A DNA stretch of 64,000 nt from Yersinia enterocolitica (GCA_002082245.2 NBTC02000001.1:1-64000); one strand, 5' to 3'. Positions 50,022-60,132 are shown, counted from the stretch's first letter. Translations and numbers: made by a program. Notes: a model not told the origin generated them from the sequence alone.

Positions 50022-50734
50022 TCAATTGACGATGATAGGCTGCCCCGTAATGGGATGCAAAAGTGTTAACCAGGGCAGGTCTACCCCTTGCAGGTTAACT
50101 CCCGCTAAATTTACCCCCATCAGGTTAATAGCCAGAAGTGCCGTCGGGTCAGCCCGTCCCTCTCTGATAGCCTGAGCAATCTGCGCCACCGCTGGGCCAT
50201 CCAGAACTGCGCCGGAAAAACTGACGCCCTGCAGATTCATCAGAAGTGTTGTCTTACGCAGGTCTGCCCCCTGGAGGTCTACCCCCTCAAGATTACACAA
50301 CACCCCAGGTCTGGGGTTTCTCAGGTGAGCCTCAACAAGCGTCTGCAAGTGCTGAGAAATATAGCGCCTCAGGCCCCGCCAAATAACAATATTCCCTGGT
50401 GGGTGTTTGTTCTTATTTCCCATATACCCTCCCAGTTGCGCAAGCTTTATCGTATATCTCTCAAGTGGCGTTGATGACATTATTTGTGCTGTGTCTTTCA
50501 CCATACGATCCAGTATTTCCATCTCTGTTTCTGTGAAAACCAGCTCTGCCGGTGCTTTCGGTATTTCTCTGTTCAACATTGTCAGCCAGAATATCCGCCA
50601 GCTCAGAATGCAATAACAAAACAATAAATTTGTCAGCCGTTCTGCTGAACCCAACCTGGAACGTTCAGCCTGACAGCCAGATTTCATAACTTTATGGAAA
50701 GTCTCAATTTTCCACCGATGACTGTACCGGTGCG
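50022..50734 (-). pseudogene. IS4-family transposase C-terminus fused in frame to a pentapeptide module
   Basis: Upstream of the nominal start (50687) the frame is open to 50734 and reads HRWKIETFHKVMKSGCQAER, part of an IS4-type transposase, continuing to PPGNIVIWRGLRR. Near 50370 it changes to YISQHLQTLVEAHLRNPRPG followed by pentapeptide strands (CNLEGVDLQGADLRKTTLL) and VLDGPAVAQIAQAIREGRAD-PTAL, the same module as in the protein at 22609. The IS part lacks its N-terminus and the effector part lacks its leader. It is an in-frame chimera with unknown expression. Confidence 0.7.
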
Positions 50735-51340
50735 TGTCAAGGTAGTTGTCGCCTCTGTTAGATCACGCAGCGAGGGTTTCTCGCTCCGGATTCAGCCACA
50801 CTTCATCCTGCCAACTCCAGTTTCTTGTCTGCCCTGACCACCGATGCGGAGTTCGCATTTTTGCCGCTTCATACACCGATTTCCGTTTCTCCAGTAAAGC
50901 AACGTCTTCACCCCGGTGCCGTTGGCCTGGCGTTACATACCTGATACCCCTGTGGCGGTGCTCTTCGTTGTACCAACTGACGAACCCTTCCACCCAGGCT
51001 CGCGCATCTTCCAGTGTCGCGAACCCTTTCTCCGGCCACGAAGGCACGTATTTCAGCGTTCTGAACAGCGACTCCCCATACGCGTTATCGTTGCTCACCC
51101 GCGGCCGGCTGTGCGAGGCCGTTATCTTCAGCTCGGCCAGCTTCACCTGTAACGTCTGCGATTTCATCGGCGCGCCATTATCCGCATGCAGCACCCGCGG
51201 CTGCTGCCAGCACTGTTCGCTCAGTACCGTGCGGTACAACAGGTCTGCAGCATGCTCACCGCTTTCCACGGCATGGACTTCATAACCCACGATTTTGCGG
51301 CTGAATACGTCCTCAAGCAGATACAGGTAAAACCAGAGCC
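50735..51340 (-). pseudogene. IS3-family orfB, C-terminal fragment
   Basis: The end TGTCAAGGTAGTTGTCGCCT at 50735 matches that at 3807. The minus-strand frame reads WFYLYLLEDVFSRKIVGYEV (first Asp), VLHADNGAPMKSQTL (second Asp) and NAYGESLFRTLKYVP (Glu) down to 50763. Its 5' part is missing beyond about 51340. Confidence 0.75.
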
Positions 51341-51408
51341 CCAGCTTTACAAGCTTGAACGTAAAATCAAACCTTAAAAAACTATCAGTGCGCTAACACC
51401 AAAATAGA

Positions 51409-51497
51409 ACCAACCACTGTAGCGTGCAAACATCCACTATGAAGAGTAAAATCACAGCAGATAGTGAAAATTACCACAATAAAAATAACCACTACGG
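51409..51497 (-). repeat. Downstream replication iterons of repA
   Basis: Four copies of the RepFIB-type iteron core, CCACTNT or close variants on this strand (cores at 51414, 51434, 51474 and 51489), correspond to the forward iterons at 54098-54542. They were probably next to repA before the IS4-family insertion at 51.5-52.7 kb moved them away. 51498-51613 contains a GAACGGTG/CACCGTTC hairpin at 51571-51591 but no gene. Confidence 0.65.
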
Positions 51498-51613
51498 TGC
51501 TGAGGGATCCCCATAAATCAGCGCTAATAAACCAACACCATATTTCGGTAGGTTTTGGCGAGGTGATTAAGAACGGTGCTCAACACCGTTCGCTTTAAAA
51601 TTAGCGGGGAATG

Positions 51614-52640
51614 TCACAGGACATTCTCCGCTAACGTCAGATACGAGATTACCCGCCGTGATTTAATGCTGTTGGCCTGGTATCTCAGATGTAACCCTTT
51701 GTTTTCAGCCTCGTAGCCCACAAGCCACAGCACTATTGTGCTCAGTGTCGCCAGCAGGCTCAGTCCCCGCATTCTCCCGGCTGAACGGCTGTAACTGGCC
51801 CGCAGACCGAACCCGAAGCGCTCACTTTTTTCATCCCGGAAGTTCTGCTCTATTTGCATTCGACGGCTGTACAACTTCATGATTTCGCGTGGCTTGAAGT
51901 CATCTGTGCTGCTGAAGAGCAGCCACGGTTCTGTTGCTGCGGATCGCACGTCTTTTATTTGTGCTGGACTGGTTATGTCACAACGGGAACGCTTATTTTT
52001 CCTTCCTTTTGATGCTTTTTTATGAAGGTAAAAATGGCCGTCACTGCGGGCATATTCTGCGCGGGCCAGTGTCCCTGATCCCAGATATTCCGGCCGGCTG
52101 CTGGCCTGTAATTCCTGTCGTTTGAACCAGTATTCACCCTTGCAGTTCAGCCTTATCTGGGTATTTCCCCTGATACGCCCGATAAAATCCCATCCGAGTG
52201 ATTTTATATGTCTGAACCATGCATTCCTGAACCCAACATCAGTAACAATGATGACCCGGGCCTGCGGGTTAACCACACAGGAAAGAGCATCAAAAGGAAC
52301 GCTTTCTGTATCAGCGGGTTCTGCTGTTTTTCTGAAGAAACTATCCAGCTTAATAAGGGGATTGAACGTCCGTCGCAAATCAGGCTGGCACGAAGTACAT
52401 GGAAGGATAACCACTCCAGTCAACGGCTATAACACACAGAGATAACTGACTCGTCAGCATTGATATAATGCTATTAAAAATCAGTGGGATATCTTGGTGT
52501 AGCGACTCATTTCCCAGCAAGCGATCAACGCGTTTTATTTTATTTTTGACCTGAGCCGAGCCGGGTAAATAACGGCCGATACTGGTCAGCGTCAGTGATG
52601 CGCCATTAATTAGTGAAATGGTGGCATCCAACAAAGCATT
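51614..52640 (-). pseudogene. IS4-family (IS10-like) transposase, frameshifted
   Basis: Two frames make one gene: 52634-52380 (SLTLTSIGRYLPGSAQVKNK, CVIAVDWSGYP with the first Asp) and 52423-51614 (IIVTDVGFRNAWFRHIKSLG with the second Asp; YSRRMQIEQNFRDEKSERFG with the IS4 Y-(2)-R-(3)-E-(6)-K signature). They overlap out of register near 52400, so a frameshift inactivates it. Length and motifs match IS10-type enzymes. Confidence 0.8.
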
Positions 52641-52940
52641 TTGTCGGTATTTGTGAAACGGTGCTAAAGCATCATGGAAGAAGTTTTAACATACTTGGCG
52701 AGCAGGCATAGAGGTGATCTCATTGAATTGGTTGCACAATCAGTAGATCACAAAACTCTATGCCTGTCTTTTTTTACCCGCCCATTACTGGGGATTCCTC
52801 AGCACTACGGTGAGCTATACTTGACAGATTCATTGTTGTTAATGAGTAACTACCAACGAGAGTGATAGTACCCCAACGGATTAAGGCAATTAAGCTGCAA
52901 AGCTGTTGAAGGATATATCATGCACACTACAGTGGTTGGT
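52641..52940. other. Short region with one iteron
   Basis: No supported gene; a 63-aa frame at 52674 has no family match or ribosome site I can see. 52926-52940 contains ACTACAGTGGTTGGT, one more copy of the repA iteron, close to the repA 3' end. Confidence 0.4.
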
Positions 52941-52954
52941 CTACATCCACATAA

Positions 52955-52999
52955 CAGAATAAAAAATAGTTATATATCATATAACTATTTTTTATTCTG
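52955..52999. terminator. Bidirectional terminator overlapping the repA stop
   Basis: A 21-bp perfect inverted repeat with a 3-base loop runs from CAGAATAAAAAATAG to CTATTTTTTATTCTG. It has A/T runs on both sides of the stem, so it could act in both directions. The repA stop at 52985-52987 and its last codons (QNKK) lie inside the stem. Confidence 0.75.
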
Positions 53000-54034
53000 A
53001 CGTAATTGTTCAAGTAACAGCAATTCTTCTTTAGAAAGAAGCACCATCTCACCATAAACAGGTAGGTCTTTATCCTTTTTGTCCAAAAGGTGAGTGCTAT
53101 GGTCATCTTCTAACATGTCGTCGCTGTCATAACCCATTTCCGTTGAAATTTGGGCTGGCTTCAACTTTGGTCGCCTATAGTGGATACAAAAATAAACAGC
53201 TTTGCCACGTTTTACTTCAGTGTAATCAAGATAACCAATCTCTTTTAACTGTTCCATTGCTTTACGAATAGTGGCGTTCTGTGTGATCGTGCGTGAAGTA
53301 AGATTAAGGCGTGCACGTAATCGTGACAAAGAGATTGGTGCAGGGTTAATTGGCAAGCTTTCTATAAAAGTATACAAAGCCTGTGCAGACTCTTTACGCG
53401 AAAGCGCGTTAATAGCTCGTAACTGGAGTAAAACCTTTTTATCAAATTGATATAGCTCAAAAATTTTCGGATCAGCCTGTAATTCAACGGTATCATTCTT
53501 CGGACTATACTTAGCCGATTGCACGAGGTGAGTTACATAATAATCGCCTGCATTATTAGAAAAAGATAATGTATTCGTGGCAATACGCTCAAGGGATGCC
53601 TCCAAACGAGCTCTAAGCCTGGCAGATGAGCGTGCGGAAGGAATGCCACATAATTTAACGAACTCAACGAAGGGGAGGCATATAGAGTTACCCAGGGCCT
53701 TATGTTTGGCAAAAGCGTGAATAATCCCAACCCATGTTTTAAAATCATTGTCCATATCCAGCCGCATGCCGGTTATTTTAATGTTTTCATAACCCTCAGA
53801 TTTAACAATGGTCAGTTGCTTCAATACCGAAGTCGCGTCCATTGAATTAATCTGGCCTTGACGACCACGAGCGGTTGACTTCAATGTTGGAACAAATAAC
53901 CCAAGACGCATAAGAGCAACAGGCTGAACCGTATTATTACTGTTAGGTACCAGATTAATAAGTTCACCGGTTCTCTTATCTATCTCGGAAAAAGCGGTCA
54001 CTATCCCTAGATTTATAGAGTTCTTCTCTGACAT
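52985..54034 (-). CDS. repA: RepFIB-type replication initiator RepA
   Basis: The 349-aa protein matches RepFIB RepA (Rep_3/initiator family): [94 protein letters not shown] and [20 protein letters not shown]. It has two winged-helix domains that bind iterons and start theta replication. It has a slightly longer N-terminus than RepFIB. It ends in a bidirectional terminator and has iterons on both sides, one of them (near 53177) within the gene. RepA of this family represses its own promoter and is copy-controlled by iterons. It appears intact. Confidence 0.92.
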   Translation of the reverse strand: MSEKNSINLGIVTAFSEIDKRTGELINLVPNSNNTVQPVALMRLGLFVPTLKSTARGRQGQINSMDATSVLKQLTIVKSEGYENIKITGMRLDMDNDFKTWVGIIHAFAKHKALGNSICLPFVEFVKLCGIPSARSSARLRARLEASLERIATNTLSFSNNAGDYYVTHLVQSAKYSPKNDTVELQADPKIFELYQFDKKVLLQLRAINALSRKESAQALYTFIESLPINPAPISLSRLRARLNLTSRTITQNATIRKAMEQLKEIGYLDYTEVKRGKAVYFCIHYRRPKLKPAQISTEMGYDSDDMLEDDHSTHLLDKKDKDLPVYGEMVLLSKEELLLLEQLRQNKK

Positions 54035-54720
54035 AGCTGGATCCTAATTTATGCAAAAAAATCCCATTGACTCTACACAATAGATACTAACACTCACTAT
54101 AGCGGTTACTTTACTCACCACAGTGGTGTTTTTCCACCACAAATCTCATATTTAGCTAACTAAAACCATATAATACAATATGTTAAGGTCAAATTAAACT
54201 GTTTACGGCCTGTTAGTTATCATCGTCCAACTTCCTTATCTCAGAGAAAAACTCAAAATCAGTATATTAAATGGGTCAAAACGGTCTTATTAATCACATC
54301 TAAGATAAAGAGAAACGGTGGATATAATGAAGAGCATTTTTAAGTAAAATAAAAACAAAAAGAGTAATTTTATTATTAATCAACAAGTTAACTTGAATTA
54401 TACAATACCACATTATCCACAGACAAAACGATGTTTACTCGCCATAGTGGTTACTAGTTACTGTCCAGCGAAGTTAAACATACTTATTATAGTGGTTATA
54501 ACACTAATTACAGTGGTTGTTTTACTTTCTATAGTGGATAGTAATAGCAGCTTAAGCCTTGTAGCTCTAGGCTTGGGAAGTAATGAGGATCTCTTATGAT
54601 CTCTTTGAGGATCTATAATGATCTTAATAATTGGATCTAAGCTGTGGATAACAAGAAGAAATACTACTAACGTCACAACTGATAATGAGAAATACAGCAT
54701 ACAATTAAAAAAGTATCCAA
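54035..54720 (+). other. Replication origin region: iterons and DnaA boxes
   Basis: Iterons of the type TATAGTGGTTA occur at about 54098, 54119, 54442, 54487, 54508 and 54529, the last three spaced 21 bp (two helical turns). DnaA boxes are a perfect TTATCCACA at 54413-54421 and its complement at 54643-54651. The region is AT-rich, as expected for an unwinding element. The 68-aa and 80-aa frames here are accidental. The layout matches RepFIB origins upstream of repA. Confidence 0.8.
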
Positions 54721-55667
54721 AATAACTTTAAGCCAGTTGATCTAATAAGAGCCCCATACACACTGGACTCGAAATGAACAGACAAAATCCATCAGCATCA
54801 ACACACAGCACTTTAATTATGTGACCCCATTTGCTACCTGTTCTGAGAACAGGTTATCGTTCAGCCTGCTCTGTACTTTCGAGGCTGGACCGTTGAACTA
54901 GTTACACATATCCGTACCCTGGCGACAATACTGATACGTGTTCTCACCGCGCACCTTCCTTCATTTCACGGATGAGCATGCTCATAAGCTCTGGTTTCAG
55001 GGTTTCCCGGATACACAAATGTTCCTGCGGGTAATATCAGTTCGCAACAAAGCATCCCGACCCGGGATGACGACATTACTGGCGTGGGTTGCTCAATCAT
55101 GGTAGTGATTTCAATCAACACTACAGATAGGAGCAAAGGTCTATCGAACTGATGTAGTAGAAGCCTTCGTTAATAGAGGTTACGCAAGTTAAACGTTAAT
55201 GCCATTATCACGTACCAGTTGCGCCACGCTAATGCCGAGTACAGCGATTTCTCTGCCAAGGCAGCGCCCGCCGTCAAGTCTGGGGCGTATTGCATAAATG
55301 ATGGACATTATTTCTCTGAACCGGAGGAATACAGACAGACTGTCTATATGAGCAACTTCCATTTCCACTAGGCCTGGTACACTAAATGAGTATAAGTTGT
55401 TACTGAACCCATGATCCGGCTTGCATATAATCAACATAAAAATGATTTTTAATAGAGTGGGGCACTCAAAAAATAAAAGCTACCAGCTCTTATCTAACTC
55501 ATTAGAATAGCCTTCAGCTAAAGTCCCGTTACTTGCTAGACTCATCTTTCAGCGATTTAAATGCTATTTGTTGTATAAACTAACTTACAGCTATTTTAAA
55601 AATGGAACCTTATATGTATGTTGTAACTAAAATACTATGGCAATATTTCCTAAACGATACAACGGTG
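54721..55667. other. Decayed region
   Basis: I see no intact gene in ~950 bp. A minus-strand stretch near 55190-55260 (EIAVLGISVAQLVRDNGINV) resembles the helix-turn-helix of IS66/IS3 OrfA proteins and is probably an IS relic. 54840-55110 has a few short open stretches without recognisable content. Confidence 0.35.
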
Positions 55668-55908
55668 AACTGCCCCAGTAGAGGGGTTCTGCGCGCATTC
55701 ACACTGGCCAAAACATTTAGCCACGGGCTCGCCCCATTCCCAGTCGAAAGGCAACGACTATATTCTCCGGGTTCCCTATGAAACCGAACAAGAGCTGGAT
55801 GAGCTGGTTGATGAACTAAACCAGGATGCCACCTATGCAGTTGAGATGCGCTATTGTTATATCGCGTTAGAAGTTGTGCATCAGGAAACAGGGAAAATCT
55901 GGAATTAA
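55668..55908 (+). pseudogene. C-terminal remnant of an unknown gene
   Basis: A frame without a usable start runs to TAA 55906-55908. It reads KGNDYILRVPYETEQELDEL, then VDELNQDATYAVEMRYCYIA and LEVVHQETGKIWN. Codon use looks genuine and the ending is clean. I do not recognise the family; the upstream part is lost. Confidence 0.4.
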
Positions 55909-55973
55909 CCGCAGTATTCTTCACGCTATGGCGCTAAAATCCGTGTTATCAATGACTATGCTACTATTGGCCA

Positions 55974-56387
55974 ATGAAAACGACGCCCACACCGCACGAC
56001 GCACTTTTTAAAGTGTTTTTGACGCACCCAGAGACGGCTCGCGACTTTCTGGATGTACACCTGCCGCAAGCATTACGCCAGGCGTGCGACCTGAACACCC
56101 TGCGACTGGAGTCCGGTTCATTTATCGAAGAAAATCTCCGCGCCTACTACTCTGATGTACTGTATTCACTAAAAGCGGGGCAGGGTGACGGCTACATCTA
56201 CGCATTGATCGAACATCAAAGCACCCCTGATAAGCATATTGGCCTGCGCATGATGCGATATGCTATCGCCGCCATACAACGACACCTCGATGCCGGCAAC
56301 GATAAATTGCCTCTGGTTATTCCGATTTTATTCTATCATGGTCAGGTGACACCTTATCCTTATTCGATGAACTGGCTGCAAGAATTC
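55974..56387 (+). pseudogene. Rpn/YhgA-like nuclease (PDDEXK), truncated
   Basis: The product begins [20 protein letters not shown] and includes [40 protein letters not shown] and [12 protein letters not shown], the typical N-terminal nuclease domain of the Rpn (transposase_31) family, with catalytic Asp and E-x-Q in SDVLYS/IEHQS. It is cut after NWLQEF at 56387 by the transposon end; the frame then adds foreign residues to 56438. Full family members are about 300 aa, so roughly half remains. Confidence 0.8.
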
Positions 56388-56420
56388 GGAGAGCATGAAA
56401 AAGTGTGGGGCAGTCGTAAT

Positions 56421-57824
56421 CTACGCTACCATCGCTGATACCTTTCCATCACTTTGTTCGCCTATTGAGAACCCCGGATACCAGCAGGCGAATTTATCCT
56501 GCAGCTCGTTATTCAGAGCAGCGGTCCGGGTCTGTAACAAATAATGCGCACCTTTTCTGCTCCACTGCATCTGCTGTTTTTTAGCCATTCGTCTGGCGAT
56601 CACTTCATTTATCGTTGATTCCACAAACGCTGTTGAAACAGGCTCTCCGTACCGGCGCATTTCACCGTAGTTTGGGATCATCATCTTATTGTTCCGGATG
56701 TAGGTATACATTTCATCCAGGTGTTTTTGTAGGGATTTCAGGCCTGCATAGCTGAGCTCTGGGTCATCGCAATACATGAGGCAATCATCAATATGCTCCA
56801 GTGCGGCGACTACATTGCCATGCCAGAGGTATCGTTTACTGCTTTCCAGAAGCGCCGAAACCTTACTACCCGTATCCGGATCTGATGCCTGCAGTCCCTT
56901 TGCATATTGCATGAGCACCGTCAGCCGCATCGTAATATGAAACCAGTCAAGCACATGAATTGATTCAGGATACATACCAAACTGCAGTTCCCTCAGGTTA
57001 TCCGCGCCGTCGGATAAAAAGAATATCTGCTGGTTGGCCTGCATCCCCTGGGCAGAGAGGTGCGCCATGAGCCTGCGTTCCGGATGACAGTCGTCCTTCT
57101 GGACAAAACCAAAGCGACGCGAGTCGGCTGGTGTCCCGACAGAGAATGATTTACCGGCAATAATTTCAAAATTACGTTTTTTATTATTTCGGTCGCGGAC
57201 ATAACCGCCATCAATACCCACAACAAGCGGTTTCCCCGGCCTGGGCTGGTTCCCCCAGTCGCGGGGGCAGCCGGAAAGCAAGCCCGGATGTGCTTCGGAC
57301 TCTGCATCAAGGCGCTGTGCTACCCGACATAAATGATTTCTCACCGTTGAAGCATTCAGGCTATTCCCCACCGGCAGAACATCCTTCAGCAGGCGGGTCG
57401 TCATTTCATACGAGATCATGGACGCCCAGCGGGTTTCTATATATTTCAGTGAAGGATGGGTGTGATCGCCAGCCCAATCACTGAGCAGACTGACGGTTTT
57501 TGTCGCACTTTCCTCGCAACGACACCGGTACACCCGGAGCCCTGAGACAGGAATGACGCCAAACAACGTCCGATACTGTATTTTCTGCCGACCTTTGATT
57601 CGGCGCGAAGCAAGGCAGTGAGGACACTGGATATGCTGGTGAGTATATTCGTCCGCCTGCAACTGAACCACCGACTGCTGGACTGTGTTCAGCAACTGCT
57701 TCGATTCTGAAACCGATAATCCGATATCGCTTCGGGCATCACCTGACTTCTGTAATGTCATCAGTTCTTCCGTTCGACTTATGCCTGATTCATCGGTTAT
57801 AACTATCTGGAGCATCAGCTGCAT
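56421..57824 (-). CDS. ISKra4-family transposase
   Basis: The 467-aa protein has an N-terminal zinc cluster ([19 protein letters not shown] ... VYRCRCEE) and a catalytic domain with [37 protein letters not shown] and [13 protein letters not shown], followed by a C-terminal helical part with [19 protein letters not shown]. These match ISKra4-group transposases. No lesions are seen. It lies directly inside the left terminal repeat. Confidence 0.85.
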   Translation of the reverse strand: MQLMLQIVITDESGISRTEELMTLQKSGDARSDIGLSVSESKQLLNTVQQSVVQLQADEYTHQHIQCPHCLASRRIKGRQKIQYRTLFGVIPVSGLRVYRCRCEESATKTVSLLSDWAGDHTHPSLKYIETRWASMISYEMTTRLLKDVLPVGNSLNASTVRNHLCRVAQRLDAESEAHPGLLSGCPRDWGNQPRPGKPLVVGIDGGYVRDRNNKKRNFEIIAGKSFSVGTPADSRRFGFVQKDDCHPERRLMAHLSAQGMQANQQIFFLSDGADNLRELQFGMYPESIHVLDWFHITMRLTVLMQYAKGLQASDPDTGSKVSALLESSKRYLWHGNVVAALEHIDDCLMYCDDPELSYAGLKSLQKHLDEMYTYIRNNKMMIPNYGEMRRYGEPVSTAFVESTINEVIARRMAKKQQMQWSRKGAHYLLQTRTAALNNELQDKFACWYPGFSIGEQSDGKVSAMVA

Positions 57825-57860
57825 CGTTGCCTCCTGCGGTGGTGAGTGGTTATCTCCCGG

Positions 57861-58433
57861 TTACTGGTTATTCATCTGATTTCGAAGTTTATAGTATGTG
57901 GATACACCAAGCCCTGCGTGATCACAGGCGACTCTGAGCCTGACGCCTCTGCTCCTGAGTGCGTCAATTTCCTGAATTTTTTTGATATCGGCGCAGGGAC
58001 GTCCGGTTTTTTCTCCCCGGACTTTTTTCGCCGCAATACCGTCGGCCTGCCTTTCCTTCAGTAAGGCTCGTTCAAACTGACTAAATGCCGACATCATGTG
58101 CAACTGCAGTTCCTGCATCGGATTGTTTGTGCCGGCGCAGAACGTCAGCTGCTCCTTCAGAAAAATAAGAGTAACGCCCTGGTTGCGAAGCCGTGTTGTC
58201 ACAGCGCACATATCTGCCATATTTCTGCAAAGGCGGTCGATGGAATGGACCAGAAGCGTATCACCAGCACGTAATTGCCCAAGGAGCTCCTGTAATCCCG
58301 GTCGGTTTGTATCTTTGGCGCTGGCATGTTCAACACAAATTTTATCAGGCTGAAAGCCCGCCTTTGACAATGCCTCTTCCTGTCGGGCTGTGTTTTGATC
58401 GGCTGAGCTCACCCTGATGTAGGCATATTGCAC
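57861..58433 (-). CDS. tnpR: Serine resolvase/invertase
   Basis: The 190-aa recombinase begins MQYAYIRVSSADQNTARQEE, with the catalytic Ser about residue 10. It has LRAGDTLLVHSIDRLCRNMA, the helix-E region (SAFSQFERALLKERQADGIA), and a C-terminal helix-turn-helix (RVACDHAGLGVSTYYKLRNQ). It would resolve cointegrates at the repeat at 58483-58512 just upstream of its start. It lies 36 bp upstream of the transposase in the same direction. Confidence 0.85.
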   Translation of the reverse strand: MQYAYIRVSSADQNTARQEEALSKAGFQPDKICVEHASAKDTNRPGLQELLGQLRAGDTLLVHSIDRLCRNMADMCAVTTRLRNQGVTLIFLKEQLTFCAGTNNPMQELQLHMMSAFSQFERALLKERQADGIAAKKVRGEKTGRPCADIKKIQEIDALRSRGVRLRVACDHAGLGVSTYYKLRNQMNNQ

Positions 58434-58482
58434 GCAATACCTCCGAAAAGTCCTTAAACATCATAGATATTTAAAGAATAAT

Positions 58483-58512
58483 CTATAAACACCTCATTTA
58501 GGAGGTTTATAG
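58483..58512. repeat. Probable resolvase site (res)
   Basis: An inverted repeat CTATAAACACCTC / GAGGTTTATAG with a short spacer lies 50 bp upstream of the resolvase start, where resolvases usually bind and autoregulate. Confidence 0.5.
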
Positions 58513-58569
58513 ACATTTTCCAAGGGATCTGTGAGGCATGTTGAAAACGTATACCTTTATAGACATCAG

Positions 58570-59160
58570 TCAGCGTCGGTGGCCCAACCAGATCACTTCA
58601 GGTTCCAGTGCTGGAGACGCCAGCTCGAGTTTGCTCAGCTGCTTATTAATTTTGTTGCGGTTGAACCGAACTGCATCCAGATCATCAATAAAAGCCCGGA
58701 TATCACCGACCGTTGTTGCATCATCCGCATTAACGATGGCCTCCAGAAACGCCAGCGTCTTATCGGCTTCATCCACAGCCGTCGCTCCAGGCATGCCATG
58801 ACCACTCATACAAAATGGTGTTCTCAGCGCTGAGTCCTCATGAATAGCCTCTACACGAATGTCATGAAGCCAGTGCTCAAAGAAGTTGTATTCGTAGGTA
58901 AAGCGATCGCCGACATCAAAACTAAAATTATCAATCACGATCCGGAACGGGTTATCTGGAAAGCCAATGCCACCGTCGTAAGAGATACCGTAATCTTTGC
59001 CGTAAATATGAAACTGATGGAGGTAGTCATCGCCCCAGCCCTGCACGATCTGGAAAATGAAGTGAAGCGCGGCCAGCGACGTATCAGCAGCGATTCTTAG
59101 CCGACGCCAGACCATGGGACTGACTCCAAGAACAGCGATTTTGATAACGTAGATCTTCAT
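58570..59160 (-). CDS. Plasmid pRiA4b ORF-3-like protein
   Basis: The 196-aa protein matches the PRiA4_ORF3 family: MKIYVIKIAVLGVSPMVWRR, LAALHFIFQIVQGWGDDYLH and the following HQF(H)I, then FTYEYNFFEHWLHDIRVE and GATAVDEADKTLAFLEAI. The family has no established function and is often found on plasmids and mobile elements. Here it lies inside the ISKra4-type terminal repeats and is transcribed toward the resolvase, so it is cargo. Confidence 0.8.
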   Translation of the reverse strand: MKIYVIKIAVLGVSPMVWRRLRIAADTSLAALHFIFQIVQGWGDDYLHQFHIYGKDYGISYDGGIGFPDNPFRIVIDNFSFDVGDRFTYEYNFFEHWLHDIRVEAIHEDSALRTPFCMSGHGMPGATAVDEADKTLAFLEAIVNADDATTVGDIRAFIDDLDAVRFNRNKINKQLSKLELASPALEPEVIWLGHRR

Positions 59161-59314
59161 AGCTGGGGAACGGGTATTGTTATGAAATGGTATTGGTTAT
59201 TCTAGCCATTGCAGGCGAACTATTCGATGACTGCCCCACACTTTTCCATGCTCTCCTATATGCTATGCATGTACTGCGTACAAAATGGATAACACCAGGG
59301 AGAAGTAAATATCT

Positions 59315-59932
59315 GTGAGCACTGAATCGTTGACGAGAAAATCCGGCCATCTGGCATGGTGTGCCATGGTCGCCCTTCAGCTGGCAAAACGTGACGGCCA
59401 GGTCAGCTCTGAATCCCAGGAAAATCTGTTTCTGACTCGCTGGCTGGCCACCGCGCTTAAACAGCACCGATTTCCCCGCGATGTGGCCCCAGATATTGAA
59501 TGGTTGCTAAAACAGGGGCGGACTCTGGGAGCCAGAGCAAAGATGCTTCACAAACTTGATTACCTATGGCGTTCCTGCACCGGCGAGCTGTTGGAGCAGA
59601 ATGATTTGTTCCGATTGACGTACGCGCTCGAAACGGCAAAGGAGATGCACTGGATATACCAGCTACTCACTGACAAGGAATGGAGCGGGCGCCATGCGGT
59701 GCCAATGAATGTCAGTGTTAACGCAATTTACCTTTCTCGTTCTTCTCTCGATACGGCTTTTGATGATGGTGGAAAACAAATCACACCACTTATGGCCAGA
59801 GCTACCGGTAGCGTGGCTAATCTGAATAAACTGCTGGATCGGTGCGGTTGGCAGACCGAAGCATGTTCGAAAAATGCTGAACCTTCCCTTTTTCAGCTCA
59901 TGGCCTCTGCGCTATTGAAAGGCGGTCAATAA
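59315..59932 (+). CDS. DUF2913-like protein, function unknown
   Basis: The 205-aa product (MSTESLTRKSGHLAWCAMVA...) resembles DUF2913 proteins of enterobacterial plasmids and islands: ENLFLTRWLATALKQHRFPR, IEWLLKQGRTLGARAKMLHK and LDYLWRSCTGELL. It has no membrane segment. The assignment rests on remembered family features. It starts ~60 bp outside the ISKra4-type transposon and is followed by the 61-bp repeat at 59948, which also follows the next gene pair. Confidence 0.6.
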   Translation: MSTESLTRKSGHLAWCAMVALQLAKRDGQVSSESQENLFLTRWLATALKQHRFPRDVAPDIEWLLKQGRTLGARAKMLHKLDYLWRSCTGELLEQNDLFRLTYALETAKEMHWIYQLLTDKEWSGRHAVPMNVSVNAIYLSRSSLDTAFDDGGKQITPLMARATGSVANLNKLLDRCGWQTEACSKNAEPSLFQLMASALLKGGQ

Positions 59933-59947
59933 TACTTATTGTGTAAC

Positions 59948-60008
59948 ACAAGTGAATTACATATGTAGTTCTATGGTGTTTTATTTTACTGTCGGTAAAT
60001 AAGCATAT
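59948..60008 (+). repeat. 61-bp repeat, copy 1 (after DUF2913-like gene)
   Basis: It aligns without gaps to 60746-60806 with 49 of 61 identical bases by hand count. The conserved core is ATTACATATGTA, and both copies end GCATAT. Each copy starts 14-16 bp after a stop codon. Confidence 0.6.
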
Positions 60009-60132
60009 CACTTGCCTTTCATCTTCCTATTTCCGGTGTGCATCCAGCAAATCTGATCAGCCTGGGGACGATGTATCCGCCAGTAGAACACACAGGTAAT
60101 CCCCGCTAAGCGCACCCTTGCAATAAAACCAT

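Larger units (their letters stand above)
56388..59256 (-). mobile_element. ISKra4-type transposon with resolvase and pRiA4b ORF-3-like passenger
   Basis: The ends are 28-bp inverted repeats: 56388-56415 starts GGAGAGCATGAAAAAGTGTG, and 59229-59256 read on the minus strand starts GGAGAGCATGGAAAAGTGTG; both finish GGGCAGTC, with one mismatch. Three minus-strand genes lie inside: transposase, serine resolvase and a PRiA4_ORF3-family protein. A scrap of the same end is at 41394. It truncates the Rpn gene on its left. Confidence 0.75.

Noticed and set aside
52674..52865. 63-aa plus-strand frame next to the IS4 pseudogene
   Set aside because: No ribosome site or homology recognised; lies in DNA disturbed by the IS.
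54393..54599. Hydrophobic 68-aa frame in the repA origin
   Set aside because: It spans iterons spaced 21 bp and a DnaA box; the apparent hydrophobicity comes from AT-rich repeats.
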